Positions 17,703 to 26,253 of a stretch of 64,000 nucleotides of DNA are shown here, one piece after another. The notes beneath the pieces were generated by a model. That model had not been told where the DNA came from. It made no database searches and saw nothing but the letters and a program-made list of their open reading frames with translations. The stretch is from assembly GCA_046154185.1 (NCBI GenBank), contig JBJXGE010000043.1, positions 80,500 through 144,499 on the forward strand. The letters run 5' to 3'. Source of the stretch: JBJXGE01 sp046154185 (GTDB taxonomy: Bacteria > Planctomycetota > UBA8108 > UBA1146 > JAJFFE01). Numbering within the stretch: position 1 is the first letter of the stretch; every line of letters starts with the position of its first letter. The position numbers and the translations under genes are program-made.

Positions 17703-18468
17703 GGTGCGGCACCTCGCTCGCGCGCAAGTATTCACTCTCGATGCGTGCCGCAGCATGCGGGCGCGCGAAACACACTTCGTGCAAGCTGGCTTCGACGGTG
17801 CGGGCGGCTTCAAACTCGAGCCGCTTCGGAAGCGCGAGTTGGCGCTTGAGCAGCTCGAGCACGTGCCGTGGCTTGTCCGCGATGCGCGCCGCGATGGCGA
17901 GCGCCTTCGGCCACACTTGCGCGCGCGGCAAGACATAGTTGATGTCCGTCTTGCCCTCGAGCTCTTGGCCGCGCACGAACTCACCGCCATAGAGCATCTC
18001 GGCGGCGCGATACTCCCCCACCGCGCGCTCGAGCAGCCGCGTCGCGCCGGCGCCCGGAGTGAAACCGAGATCGACGAACGGGCATCCGTAGCGACTCTCG
18101 CGCGCCAGCAACACGATGTCGCAACACAATCCCAGCATCAGACCGCCGCCGACCGCCGGTCCTTCGAGCGCCGCGATCGTGGGCACTGGGATCTCCAGCA
18201 CTTGACGCAAGAGCGGGATATCAACCGGCGCCGACTCGCCGCGCGCGAGCGCGAGCAACATGTCCGCCGATCCGCCGGCGCAAAAAACTTCCGCGAGACC
18301 CCGCAGGAGACAAACGCGGACTTCGCGATCGGCATGCACCAGCTCGATCGCGCGCGCGAGTCCATCGATGACATTCGGTCCGAGCGCGTTGCGACCGACG
18401 CGATCGCAAAGCTGCACCACGACGACGCCGTCGCGCTCAGTGCTCAAAGTAACTGGACTCGCGATCAT
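17692..18468 (-). CDS. Enoyl-CoA hydratase homologue, ECH2 (decarboxylase) type of a beta-branching cassette
   Basis: A 258-residue crotonase-fold protein. The stretch from the VGGGLMLGLCCDI oxyanion segment through GFTPGAGATRLL to ADKPRHVLELLKRQL, with a late HEVCFARP, closely follows the PksI-type ECH2 family. These enzymes decarboxylate a 3-methylglutaconyl-ACP-type intermediate during polyketide beta-branching. It overlaps ECH1 by ATGA at its start. With HCS and ECH1 directly upstream, the order HCS-ECH1-ECH2 matches known cassettes, and the pairing supports a methyl (or similar one-carbon) branch at a beta position. Confidence 0.82.
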   Translation of the reverse strand: MIASPVTLSTERDGVVVVQLCDRVGRNALGPNVIDGLARAIELVHADREVRVCLLRGLAEVFCAGGSADMLLALARGESAPVDIPLLRQVLEIPVPTIAALEGPAVGGGLMLGLCCDIVLLARESRYGCPFVDLGFTPGAGATRLLERAVGEYRAAEMLYGGEFVRGQELEGKTDINYVLPRAQVWPKALAIAARIADKPRHVLELLKRQLALPKRLEFEAARTVEASLHEVCFARPHAAARIESEYLRASEVPHHAE

Positions 18469-19256
18469 CGTTCGCGCTCCTCACTCGCTCGCTGAGGCCG
18501 CAGCACGCCGTGCTCGGCAAACTCGCGCACCGCCGCGCGGACCTTGGCGCTCGTTAGCAAGGTGCGCGTACAGTCGGCGCCGACCCGCAACGCTGCCGCG
18601 GGATCGAGCGTCGCGAACTCTCGACAAAGTTGTTTGACGCACGCACGCGCGTCCGCGTCCGAGCGCTGCGCTTCGCGTCGTACTTTCGCCAGCGCGCGTT
18701 CGAGCGCGTCGACATCGGGTACGACCTGATCGACAATTCCGAGCGTCGCCGCTTCGAGCGCCGAAAGACTCGCGCCGGACAGCGCGAGCCGCCGCGCTTT
18801 CTGTGGCGACAGGCGCTCGTTGAGAGTCGTCAGGACGATGGCCGGCGCCAAACCGAGCACGACTTCCGGTAGTCCAAAGCGCGCGTCGGTCGTCGCGATC
18901 ACGATGTCGGCGCACGCCGCTAGCCCAAGTCCGGCGCCGAGCGCCGGCCCGGCGACGAGCGCGACGACCAGTTTGTTCGAGCCGCGCAGTTGCTCGAGGC
19001 ACCGTGTGTAAGCGTGAATCCCGCGCTCGCACTCCGCGGGCGCACCGTGCGCAATCGCATCGAGATCCATGCCGAAACAGAATCCACCCCGGGGCGCTTC
19101 CAGCGCGATGAGACCGACGTCGCGATCCGCTTCGGCGTCGCGCAATGTCTGTGTGAGCGCGCCGAGACTCGGCGCGTCGAGCGTGACTCGACCTGCGCCG
19201 TTTGGTACGAGCTGCACACGTCGCACCGACAATTTCGCCGCCGTCGCGTCGTGCAT
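18465..19256 (-). CDS. Enoyl-CoA hydratase homologue, ECH1 (dehydratase) type
   Basis: A 263-residue crotonase-fold protein starting at ATG 19256, one base after the HCS stop. FCFGMDLD, ALVAGPALGAGLGLAACADIVIA and FGLPEVVLGLAPAIVLTTL align with PksH-type ECH1 enzymes, which dehydrate the 3-hydroxy-3-methylglutaryl-ACP-type intermediate made by HCS. The second oxyanion glycine pair is intact. It is divergent from ECH2, so the two are not a recent duplication. Confidence 0.8.
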   Translation of the reverse strand: MHDATAAKLSVRRVQLVPNGAGRVTLDAPSLGALTQTLRDAEADRDVGLIALEAPRGGFCFGMDLDAIAHGAPAECERGIHAYTRCLEQLRGSNKLVVALVAGPALGAGLGLAACADIVIATTDARFGLPEVVLGLAPAIVLTTLNERLSPQKARRLALSGASLSALEAATLGIVDQVVPDVDALERALAKVRREAQRSDADARACVKQLCREFATLDPAAALRVGADCTRTLLTSAKVRAAVREFAEHGVLRPQRASEERER

Positions 19257-19257
19257 T

Positions 19258-20508
19258 TCAGCTCCACTCGTATTCGCGAAAGAAGCCGCGCACGCCGCGC
19301 GACACAAGTCGGCCGGAGCCGGCGTAGGTGCGACCATAGAGATTCTGGAGGCCGTCGCGCGCGGGCCGAAAGTCGCGTTGGTCGACCGCCGCCGCGCGCT
19401 CATTCTCGACGGCTTCGTAGTCCGCGACGCTCAACGACTCGCGCGCCGCAAGTAACTCACGGAGCCCGGCGCGGGCGACCTGCTCGCGCGCGCGTGCGCC
19501 GATGCGCGCGCTGTAGAACTCGCCGCAGGATCCCGACCCGTAGGAATACACGCTGATGCGATCGCCCGCGCGCAATGACTCTGAGTGATCCAGCAAACTC
19601 ATGAGGGCGAGCGACGTCGACGCCGTGTAGCTGCCGCCTATCAGAGATGCATAGCGCGTACTCGGCTCGACTTTGCGATCGTAACTGTGCGGATCGCGTG
19701 CAGCTTGACCGTTGAGTTTCTGCACGGCGCGGTGCGCGCGACGCGCCATGCCGCTGAACGGCAGGTGATAGATGTGCGCCGCGAAGTCGCGTTCGTAGTC
19801 GAGGCCGGGGTTCTTCCGCTGAAAGTGCTGGTAGGCGCCATCGAGCGCATCCATGTAGGAGTAGAGACTCTGCTCCGTGTTGCCCGCCTCATCGCGCGAC
19901 GTCGGTCGAAACGTGTCGCCGACTTCCTCCGAGACGTAACCGTTCGACTCGAGCTCGAGCTCGAGCACATCAGGGCAAGCGCTGATCAGGAGCGCGACGG
20001 CGCAGGCGCCCATCACGTACTCCCACTCGACGCGCAGATTGCGCCGACTCTCGTCCGTGCATAGGACGAGCGCTTTTTTGCCGGGCGCGACTCCCGACGC
20101 CACCCAATGCGCGGCCATCATCACGGCCGACGTGCCGCCGTAGCACGCGTGCTTGCACTCGAAGTTGCGGCAGTTTCGTTGCACGCCCAGGTACCGAGCG
20201 ACGAACGTACTGAGTGGCTTGCCTTGATCGGGCGAGGACTCCGTGCCGACGATGACGAGTTCAATCGCCGCCAAGTCTTCCGCGGTGAGCATCGGCTTGG
20301 CCGCGTTCACCGCCATCGTGACGGGATCCTCCCAGCCGGGATTCAGCGAGCGCGTGCGTCCCGCCAGCGTGTCCCACGCGTAGCCCGGCGCGGCGCCGCG
20401 CGCGCGACCCAACAACTCGAGGTCGAGACTGAGCGCGCCTGGATAGGCGCGCAACTTTTCGATGCCGACGCGCGCGCGCCGGTCGTTGGTCTGCGCGTGT
20501 TCACTCAT
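19258..20508 (-). CDS. HMG-CoA-synthase-family enzyme (HCS) of a beta-branching cassette
   Basis: A 416-residue protein from ATG 20508, overlapping the ketoreductase stop as ATGA. It has the family's acyl-enzyme Cys (KHACYGGT, Cys122), a conserved Glu in GTESSPDQGK (Glu90) and an HLPFSGMARRAH segment with the expected His. HCS enzymes add an acetyl-ACP-derived carbanion to the beta-keto group of an ACP-bound chain. Its position beside two ECH homologues and an ACP makes that role far more likely than mevalonate synthesis. No decarboxylating (Cys-less) ketosynthase is present, so the acetyl donor must come from elsewhere or from the single KS. Confidence 0.87.
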   Translation of the reverse strand: MSEHAQTNDRRARVGIEKLRAYPGALSLDLELLGRARGAAPGYAWDTLAGRTRSLNPGWEDPVTMAVNAAKPMLTAEDLAAIELVIVGTESSPDQGKPLSTFVARYLGVQRNCRNFECKHACYGGTSAVMMAAHWVASGVAPGKKALVLCTDESRRNLRVEWEYVMGACAVALLISACPDVLELELESNGYVSEEVGDTFRPTSRDEAGNTEQSLYSYMDALDGAYQHFQRKNPGLDYERDFAAHIYHLPFSGMARRAHRAVQKLNGQAARDPHSYDRKVEPSTRYASLIGGSYTASTSLALMSLLDHSESLRAGDRISVYSYGSGSCGEFYSARIGARAREQVARAGLRELLAARESLSVADYEAVENERAAAVDQRDFRPARDGLQNLYGRTYAGSGRLVSRGVRGFFREYEWS

Positions 20509-21248
20509 GGCGCCCAGTCCAATCCGCCGGTGACATGGATCGTCTGGCCATTCACGTACGCCGCGGCAGGGGAGGCGAGAAAGTGGACCACCGCGCTGAG
20601 CTCCGACAGCTCGCCGACGCGACCTTCCGGCACCGGACAATAGTTGCGCCAAAACTCGCGAATGTGCGGAGGCAAGCTCGCCCGCGTCATGTCCGTTTCG
20701 AAAAAGCCCGGCACGACCGTGTTGGCGGTGATGCCTTTGCGTCCGTACTCCTTTGCGATCGATGCGGTGAGACCGTTGAGGCCCGCTTTCGAGGCGGCGT
20801 AGTTGCACTGCCCCGACGCGCCGCCGCACACGAGCGACGAGACATTGATAATGCGGCCGGCACGGCGACGCATCATCGACGGCAACGCGGCACGGCAAAC
20901 GTAGAACGGCCCGGTGAGATTCGTGGCGAGAACGGACTGCCATTCCTCGTCCGACATCGCCACCAACAGATTGTCCTGGTTGACGCCCGCATTGTTGATC
21001 ACGACGTCGAGCGCCCCGAGTTCATCGAGCGCAAGATCGACGACCCGGTCGACCTCCGCCGCGTCGCGCACGTCGAGGCGAAAACAGCGCACGCGCTTCG
21101 CGCCGGCCGCCCGCGCGGCCACGGCAACTTCCTGCGCGCGCGATTCATTCTCGAGGTACGTGAACGCAACATCGTGACCAAGCTGCGCCGCTTCCACGAC
21201 GAGATTCGCGCCGATGCCGCGGGATCCACCCGTGATGAAGTAGTTCAT
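20505..21248 (-). CDS. 3-oxoacyl-ACP reductase (FabG-like)
   Basis: A 247-residue classical SDR from ATG 21248, overlapping the ketosynthase stop as ATGA. It has GGSRGIG for NADP(H) binding, NNAGVNQD, catalytic Ser in INVSSL, and YAASKAG with Tyr-x3-Lys. FabG family members reduce beta-ketoacyl-ACP. In this operon it would process chains made by the adjacent KS before the FabZ-like dehydratase acts. It ends ENGQTIHVTGG-like (VNGQTIHVTGGLDW), as is usual for FabG. Confidence 0.87.
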   Translation of the reverse strand: MNYFITGGSRGIGANLVVEAAQLGHDVAFTYLENESRAQEVAVAARAAGAKRVRCFRLDVRDAAEVDRVVDLALDELGALDVVINNAGVNQDNLLVAMSDEEWQSVLATNLTGPFYVCRAALPSMMRRRAGRIINVSSLVCGGASGQCNYAASKAGLNGLTASIAKEYGRKGITANTVVPGFFETDMTRASLPPHIREFWRNYCPVPEGRVGELSELSAVVHFLASPAAAYVNGQTIHVTGGLDWAP

Positions 21249-22564
21249 CGGCGCGCGCCTCCCGACTCGAAACGGCTGAACAAGCTGCAGCAATTGATGC
21301 CGCCGAAACCGAACGAGTCTTTCAGAAACGTCCGCACCTCGTGGCGCACGGGCCCACTCGCGCACACGTCGAGATCGACCCGTGAGTCGAGCGTGTCGAT
21401 GTTGATGGAGCCATGCAGCGTGCCGCGATTCATCTGCAAGATCGCCGCGACCGTCTCGACCGTCGGCGCCGACCAGCACGTGTGACCGAGCATCGATTTG
21501 GGCGCGTTGATCTTGAGCCGCTTGGCGTGCGCGCCGAACACGCGCTTGAGCGAGTCGATCTCGGTCAAGTCGCCAAGCGGCGTCGAGGTCGCGTGCGCAC
21601 TGACGTAGTCGATCTCCTCCGGCGCTACGCCGGCGGCGGCGAGCAGCCGCGTCATCGTGCGCGCTTGCCCATCGGCGGATGGTTGCGGTAAGTGGCAACC
21701 ATCCGAGAGCGCCGTAACGTGCAAAACTTCGGCGTGCACACGAGCGCCGCGATCGAGCGCGTGGGCCAAGTGCTCGATCACCAATGCCGCGGCGCCGTGC
21801 GCTGGCACGAATCCCTCGCGATTGGCGTCAAACGGGCGGCTCGCGCACTCGGGCGCATCGTTGAAACGGTGAATACTGATCGCACCCATGAGCGCCATCG
21901 CGTGCAAGTCGACAGCCGCGTACTCGAGCGCCGCGCCGACCAACAACACCACGTCGTAATCGTGATGGCGAATCTCATCGAGCGCGTTGCGCAACGCGAT
22001 GTTGCCGCTCGCGCACGCGCCTCCAATCGTGTAGATCGCGCCGCGCACACCGAATACTTCGCCGATGGAGCCCGCGTGATCGGTGTCGAGCGACAGCAGC
22101 GAGGCGAGCGGCTCCAAATAGTCCGGCTCCTCGTCAAACTGGTTGCGAAGCTGATCGTGGTAATGCTTGTTGAGGTTGTGGCCCGCGACGATGATCGCGA
22201 GGCGCGACGCGTCGAAGGCGGGACTCGCGCGCCCGATGAGCCCTGCATCGACGAGCGCATCCGCCGCGCACAGCATGGAGAGTTTGGTCGAAAACGGCGC
22301 CTTGCGGACGAGGCGTCGCAGGCGCGCGAAGACGTCGTCGGGCAACTGGAGCTTGAGCACATCGAGTTTCGCGCTGAAGTCGTAGCCCGTGAGATCGCCG
22401 CCGACCTTCGAGTAGATCCCGTCGGTCGCCACGCATTGCCAACGTCGCACGGCGGATTTGCCCGCGAGTAGTCCGTCGTAAAAGGCGTCGTGGTTGTCGC
22501 CGAGCGGCGTGTTGATGCCCATGCCGGTGATGACCACGCGGCGATCCGATAGTGTGCGACGCAT
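21245..22564 (-). CDS. Beta-ketoacyl-ACP synthase (FabF-like ketosynthase)
   Basis: A 439-residue thiolase-fold KS. The triad is intact: nucleophile Cys184 in GGACASGN, His324 in SAHATSTPLGD and His361 in KSMLGHTCW. The glycine-rich end DSFGFGGINC is also typical. It should therefore condense malonyl-ACP. The segment after the third catalytic residue (HTCWSAP) departs from the usual GHxxGAAG, suggesting altered chain-length or partner specificity. There is no chain-length-factor partner, so it probably acts iteratively. Start and stop are coupled to the neighbours by 1- and 4-base overlaps. Confidence 0.88.
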   Translation of the reverse strand: MRRTLSDRRVVITGMGINTPLGDNHDAFYDGLLAGKSAVRRWQCVATDGIYSKVGGDLTGYDFSAKLDVLKLQLPDDVFARLRRLVRKAPFSTKLSMLCAADALVDAGLIGRASPAFDASRLAIIVAGHNLNKHYHDQLRNQFDEEPDYLEPLASLLSLDTDHAGSIGEVFGVRGAIYTIGGACASGNIALRNALDEIRHHDYDVVLLVGAALEYAAVDLHAMALMGAISIHRFNDAPECASRPFDANREGFVPAHGAAALVIEHLAHALDRGARVHAEVLHVTALSDGCHLPQPSADGQARTMTRLLAAAGVAPEEIDYVSAHATSTPLGDLTEIDSLKRVFGAHAKRLKINAPKSMLGHTCWSAPTVETVAAILQMNRGTLHGSINIDTLDSRVDLDVCASGPVRHEVRTFLKDSFGFGGINCCSLFSRFESGGARR

Positions 22565-23097
22565 CAGACGCCCTCCCCCAAGTAGACCTCTAGAACGGCG
22601 AAAGCGAGCACTTCACCGTCGCGCATGGCCTGCGTGGCGCAAGTCATGCAGATGCCATCGTGCTCGAGTCGGCGCGCGAGGAGTTGCACCGTGTCGCCCG
22701 GCAAACACTCGCGCACGAAGGTGGCCGAGTGGATCTTGAGCAAACGCACGGCGCGCGGTTGATCGTCGGGCGCGACGAACGTGCGACCGTGCTCGAGCAA
22801 GTGATGGAGGCACAACGCCGTTTGTCCCATGGCTTCGACGAGAAGCGCGCCCGGATACACGGGTCGACCGGGAAAGTGCCCGCGCAGCGCCGGATCCGCG
22901 GGATCGATGCGGCGCTCCGCGCACATCGCCGCCGCCGCGAGATCAACGTGGGTAATCAAATCCACGAGCAGGAGCGGCGCGCGGTGCGGGATCATGCGCT
23001 CGATCTCATTCGGCCCGAGTCGGACGCGCACGTTCGCGGCGGTCGCGAAAAGCGCGCCGCGCCGCGCCGTGCGGAGTGCTTCGGCTTGCGTGATCAT
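22564..23097 (-). CDS. 3-hydroxyacyl-ACP dehydratase (FabZ/FabA-like hot-dog fold)
   Basis: A 177-residue hot-dog protein with MIPHRAPLLLVD, the catalytic His74 in GHFPGRPVYPG and the catalytic Glu88 in LLVEAMGQ. The protein is slightly longer than E. coli FabZ, with ~30 extra N-terminal residues. It would dehydrate the hydroxyacyl-ACP formed by the FabG-like enzyme, giving the enoyl group for the two downstream enoyl reductases. It overlaps the acyltransferase stop by 4 bases. Confidence 0.88.
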   Translation of the reverse strand: MITQAEALRTARRGALFATAANVRVRLGPNEIERMIPHRAPLLLVDLITHVDLAAAAMCAERRIDPADPALRGHFPGRPVYPGALLVEAMGQTALCLHHLLEHGRTFVAPDDQPRAVRLLKIHSATFVRECLPGDTVQLLARRLEHDGICMTCATQAMRDGEVLAFAVLEVYLGEGV

Positions 23098-24080
23098 GCT
23101 CGCACTCCCGTCACGGCCGATTCCCGCTCGTTCCCGGCGAGCAAGGCGCCGATCACTTCCTCGAGATGTCGCGCTGACTCCGTCGGTGCATCAGTGTGAA
23201 ACCGAGGAGTCGCTGGGTGCCATTTGCGACCGAGCAAGTTCGTCAACACGGAGCGCGGCCCAACTTCGACGAGAGTCGCGCCCGAGTGCACGTCCAGACA
23301 ATGATCGATCGCCGTGCGCCACAAAACCGGGCGACAGACGTGAGTCGCGAGCAACTCAACGAAGCGGACGCGACTCGGATTGTGCTCGCAGCGGCCGAGC
23401 CGATTCGGCCAGTACGAAAGGCGCGGGGTCGCGAATGGCAACGCGTCGAGCGTCGCGCTGAAGCGCTCGGCGACGCCCGCAAACAGCGTGCTGTGCATCG
23501 CGATGTGATCTTCGATTCGAACGACCGCGAGCGAGCGCTCGTCTTCGAGAATGCGCGCGGCCCGCGCGATAGCGCTCGATTCGCCGCCGAGCACAAACTG
23601 GCGCGGCGAGTTGTAGCTGACGATCTCGAGCAATTCGGCGCCGCGAGCGCGCGCGACGACCGACTCGAGCTCGAGTTCTTCGATCGGAAAGACCGCAACC
23701 AGCGCACCCGGCGGTCCGCTGTCGTACGCGACGCCGCGCGCATCGACCGCGGCAAGCGCGTCCTCGAACGTGAGCGCGCCGATGTGCACGAGGTGGTTCC
23801 ATTCGCCGAGACTGAGCCCTAGGGAAGCGACCGCGCACACACCGGCGCGCTCGAGTTCCGACAAGAAAATGTGATTTGCGAGAAAGACGGCGATCTGAAT
23901 ATCTCGATTCGTGCGATACGCGTCGGGCGCATCCTGTTGATAGTGCCGCGCGAGATCGCGACGCAACAAATCGGAGGCCTGCTCGACGAGTGCGGCGCTC
24001 GCGGCGCTCAGGTTCGCCAGATTTTCGAGCATCCGCGGATAGCGCGAACTCTGCCCAGGGAACTGAAACACGATTTTCAT
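23094..24080 (-). CDS. Malonyl/acyl-CoA:ACP acyltransferase (FabD-like)
   Basis: A 328-residue acyltransferase. FQFPGQSS near the N-terminus, nucleophile Ser90 in GLSLGEW (usual GHSLGE) and His196 in HIAMHS form the dyad. The His normally preceding Ser is replaced by Leu, which is uncommon and may affect acyl selectivity. It would load the extender or starter unit onto the operon's ACP. Coupled by ATGA overlaps to the upstream membrane protein and the downstream dehydratase. Confidence 0.85.
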   Translation of the reverse strand: MKIVFQFPGQSSRYPRMLENLANLSAASAALVEQASDLLRRDLARHYQQDAPDAYRTNRDIQIAVFLANHIFLSELERAGVCAVASLGLSLGEWNHLVHIGALTFEDALAAVDARGVAYDSGPPGALVAVFPIEELELESVVARARGAELLEIVSYNSPRQFVLGGESSAIARAARILEDERSLAVVRIEDHIAMHSTLFAGVAERFSATLDALPFATPRLSYWPNRLGRCEHNPSRVRFVELLATHVCRPVLWRTAIDHCLDVHSGATLVEVGPRSVLTNLLGRKWHPATPRFHTDAPTESARHLEEVIGALLAGNERESAVTGVRA

Positions 24081-24568
24081 GCGGCCTCCCTCGGAGTCGT
24101 GCCGAGCTGGGCGCCGATCCGCACGTAAAGCACTAGCCCCATCCCGACCGCAGCGAGCAAAATCGCCGCGATCGACAACGTGAGCGCGGTGTGCAAGTCC
24201 GGCACGCCGCGCGCGAGACCGCCGAGCACGAGTTGAATCTCAAAGAGGAAGAACACGAGATTCGTGACGTTCGCAAAGCCAAGGAACGCGTGGTAGGACG
24301 TGCGCGTGTCCGCGGCCCAGCGCACGATGCCAAAGTAAGCGACCCAAAGTGCGTAGAGTGTGAGCGGCGCTTCGAACAGATGCACGGCGAAGACCGCGGT
24401 GGCGCTCGCGCAATTGGTCCACTGAATCGCATGCGCAACAAAGAGACCGTAAGTCGTCGCCGCGACCGTGATCCAAGAGTACACGCGAACCCAAAAGGTC
24501 AGAGCGCGCCAGCTCGTGGCGAGTCGCACCGCGGGGGCAAACTGCGGTGTCTGCGTGGTGGCACTCAT
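24077..24568 (-). CDS. Four-helix membrane protein of unknown function in the lipid operon
   Basis: A 163-residue protein with four clear transmembrane helices (roughly residues 28-48, 57-80, 97-115 and 127-150) and no recognisable active-site motif. Coupled by ATGA overlaps on both sides, between the reductase-like SDR and the acyltransferase, so it is certainly part of the operon. A membrane anchor for the soluble enzymes or a product-transfer role is possible. The last gene of the operon (12739-13242) is a second, unrelated-looking four-helix protein. Confidence 0.65.
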   Translation of the reverse strand: MSATTQTPQFAPAVRLATSWRALTFWVRVYSWITVAATTYGLFVAHAIQWTNCASATAVFAVHLFEAPLTLYALWVAYFGIVRWAADTRTSYHAFLGFANVTNLVFFLFEIQLVLGGLARGVPDLHTALTLSIAAILLAAVGMGLVLYVRIGAQLGTTPREAA

Positions 24569-25452
24569 CGCCCACCGCCTTCGGCGCGCGCTCCGCTCGC
24601 CGCTGGCGCGACATTGAGCGGCGGCGGCGGGGTGCGCGTGTTCGTCCGCAAAGCGCGTCGCAATTCACCGTCCATCGCCCACCGCAAGATCCGCGGCGCA
24701 TGGCGGTGCAACGACCAAGTGAGACGTGCGCCCAGCCCCGGCAGAATGTGAAAACGCCGGCGCGCGATTCCGCGCAGCATGTGACGCGCGACTACTTCCG
24801 CGGAGAGCACGCCGGCGCGCCGCGTGATCGCCCGCGACTCGGGCGGCTGCAAATTGTTCTCATCGGCGAGTTGCGGTGTATCGGTATTCGGCGGGAAGAC
24901 GAGCGACACGTCCACGCCGTAAGGCACGAGCTCCTGACGCAAGCATTCGCTGAAGCCCGTGACCGCAAACTTGCTCGCGGCATAAGCGGAGTAGCCATAG
25001 ACCCCCATGAATCCCAACATCGAACAGACGTTCGCGATCTGCCCGGAACGCTGCGCCATGAAGTGGGGTAACAAAGCGCGGGTCATGTGCACCGTGCCGA
25101 AGTAGTTGACGCGCAGCATCGCCTCGAACACGTCCGCCGGTAGCTCCCCAACACGACCCGGGTGCACCACCCCCGCGTTGTTGATCAACAGGTCGAGACC
25201 ACCGAGCCGTTCGAGCACGCGGTGAGCGCCTGCGACAACACCGACCGGATCCGTGACATCCAGCACGATCGCGTCGATCGTGCCCGGCAACTCGAGCGCG
25301 CGCACTTCGGCGACCGCCCGGCGCAATCGCTCGTCCCCGCGCGCCGCAATCACGACGCACGCGCCCCACTTCACCAACATGGTCGCCGTCGCCTTGCCGA
25401 TTCCGCTCGAGCCACCGGTCACAAACACCCGTTTGGCGAAAAACTGCCGCAT
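24565..25452 (-). CDS. SDR resembling 3-ketodihydrosphingosine reductase, first gene of the lipid operon
   Basis: A 295-residue SDR from ATG 25452 (GGGGAA upstream). GGSSGIGKA binds NADP(H), and YAASKFAVTGFSE holds Tyr-x3-Lys. The segment VSLVFPPNTDTPQL-ADENN, followed by P-E-S-R, closely follows the PPDTDTPxxxEEN signature of eukaryotic and bacterial 3-ketosphinganine reductases and is rare in other SDRs. It would reduce the ketone left by the alpha-oxoamine synthase to an alcohol. A hydrophobic C-terminal patch (LTWSLHRHAPRILRW) could associate with the membrane. It starts a divergent promoter region shared with the sigma gene at 25639. Confidence 0.75.
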   Translation of the reverse strand: MRQFFAKRVFVTGGSSGIGKATATMLVKWGACVVIAARGDERLRRAVAEVRALELPGTIDAIVLDVTDPVGVVAGAHRVLERLGGLDLLINNAGVVHPGRVGELPADVFEAMLRVNYFGTVHMTRALLPHFMAQRSGQIANVCSMLGFMGVYGYSAYAASKFAVTGFSECLRQELVPYGVDVSLVFPPNTDTPQLADENNLQPPESRAITRRAGVLSAEVVARHMLRGIARRRFHILPGLGARLTWSLHRHAPRILRWAMDGELRRALRTNTRTPPPPLNVAPAASGARAEGGGR

Positions 25453-25638
25453 GATTCGCGTTCCCCGTTGAGCCGTGAGGACGTCGCGCGAATCGCTCGC
25501 GCTGGATTGCGCCCCCACTGAATCCGCAATCGAGCGTTCTTAGCCTTCAAGATTTCTGCCGGCGCGCGAGAGGACGCATGCGCGTCGAACGCTGCTCCTG
25601 GCCAGGGTGGCTTGGAGGTGATAGCCTTTTCACTCGCC

Positions 25639-26253
25639 ATGGAAACCCGAGCCAACGCCATATCCGAGATTCTCAGCACGTGCAAAGACACGAGCGTCGA
25701 CGTGTCGCGTCAACTCACGCCGCTCGTGTATGAAACACTACGCCGTTTCGCCGCGGCGCGACTGTCGCGGTTGCCACCTGGCCAAACGCTGCAGCCGACG
25801 GCGCTCGTGCACGAGGCGTACTTGCGCGTCGCCACCGGCGCGCAGATTTCGCAGCAAGGGCGCACCCAGTTTCTCGCCGCCGCCGCGCGGTCGATGCGCG
25901 ATATCATCGTCGAAGCCGCGCGGCGCAAGGGCAGCCTCAAGCGCGGCGGCGGTTGGCGGCGCATCGCGCTCGAAGCCGTCGATGAATCGCGGGTCGCCTC
26001 CGATTTCGAAGTGCTCGCGGTGCACGAGGCGTTGGAGAAACTCGAAATGTCCGAGCCGGAACTTTCGCAGTTCGTCACGCTGCGTTATTTCGGCGGCCTT
26101 TCGACCGAGGAAACGGCGGAAGTGCTGGGCGTCTCCCTCAGCACGGCGGAACGTCGTTGGCGATTTGCGCGCGCTTGGCTGCGGTCTTATTTGGACGACG
26201 GAGCCGCGCAAGCAATGGAAAGCGCGAAACCCGGTGATTCAGCGCAAGTTTGA
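25639..26253 (+). CDS. ECF RNA polymerase sigma factor (planctomycete kinase-associated type)
   Basis: A 204-residue protein from ATG 25639; a TTG at 25612 is an alternative. Region 2 is ALVHEAYLRV plus FLAAAARSMRDIIVEAARRKGS, and region 4 is LSTEETAEVLGVSLSTAERRWRFARAWL. This subfamily, with its characteristic LVHEAYLR and AARxMRxIL(V)DxAR motifs, is expanded in Planctomycetota and often precedes a Ser/Thr kinase, exactly as here. The kinase gene starts 20 bases before this stop codon. The kinase is therefore a likely co-regulator of this sigma factor. Confidence 0.9.
   Translation: METRANAISEILSTCKDTSVDVSRQLTPLVYETLRRFAAARLSRLPPGQTLQPTALVHEAYLRVATGAQISQQGRTQFLAAAARSMRDIIVEAARRKGSLKRGGGWRRIALEAVDESRVASDFEVLAVHEALEKLEMSEPELSQFVTLRYFGGLSTEETAEVLGVSLSTAERRWRFARAWLRSYLDDGAAQAMESAKPGDSAQV

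Noticed and set aside
15753..17990. A single 745-codon open frame on the minus strand
   Set aside because: It includes a non-coding extension before ATG 17702 and an out-of-frame passage across the ACP gene. The residues there are Arg/Gly-rich and domain-free, so I treat it as two SDR genes with a frame anomaly rather than one protein.
19258..20508. Mevalonate-pathway HMG-CoA synthase
   Set aside because: No HMG-CoA reductase or mevalonate genes are nearby, and the gene is embedded between a FabG-like enzyme and ECH1/ECH2, which fits beta-branching.
25730..26233. N-terminal extension of the kinase frame inside the sigma gene
   Set aside because: It is a shadow of the sigma coding sequence (Arg/Ser/Cys-rich, no domain). 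The kinase starts at the GTG near the sigma stop.
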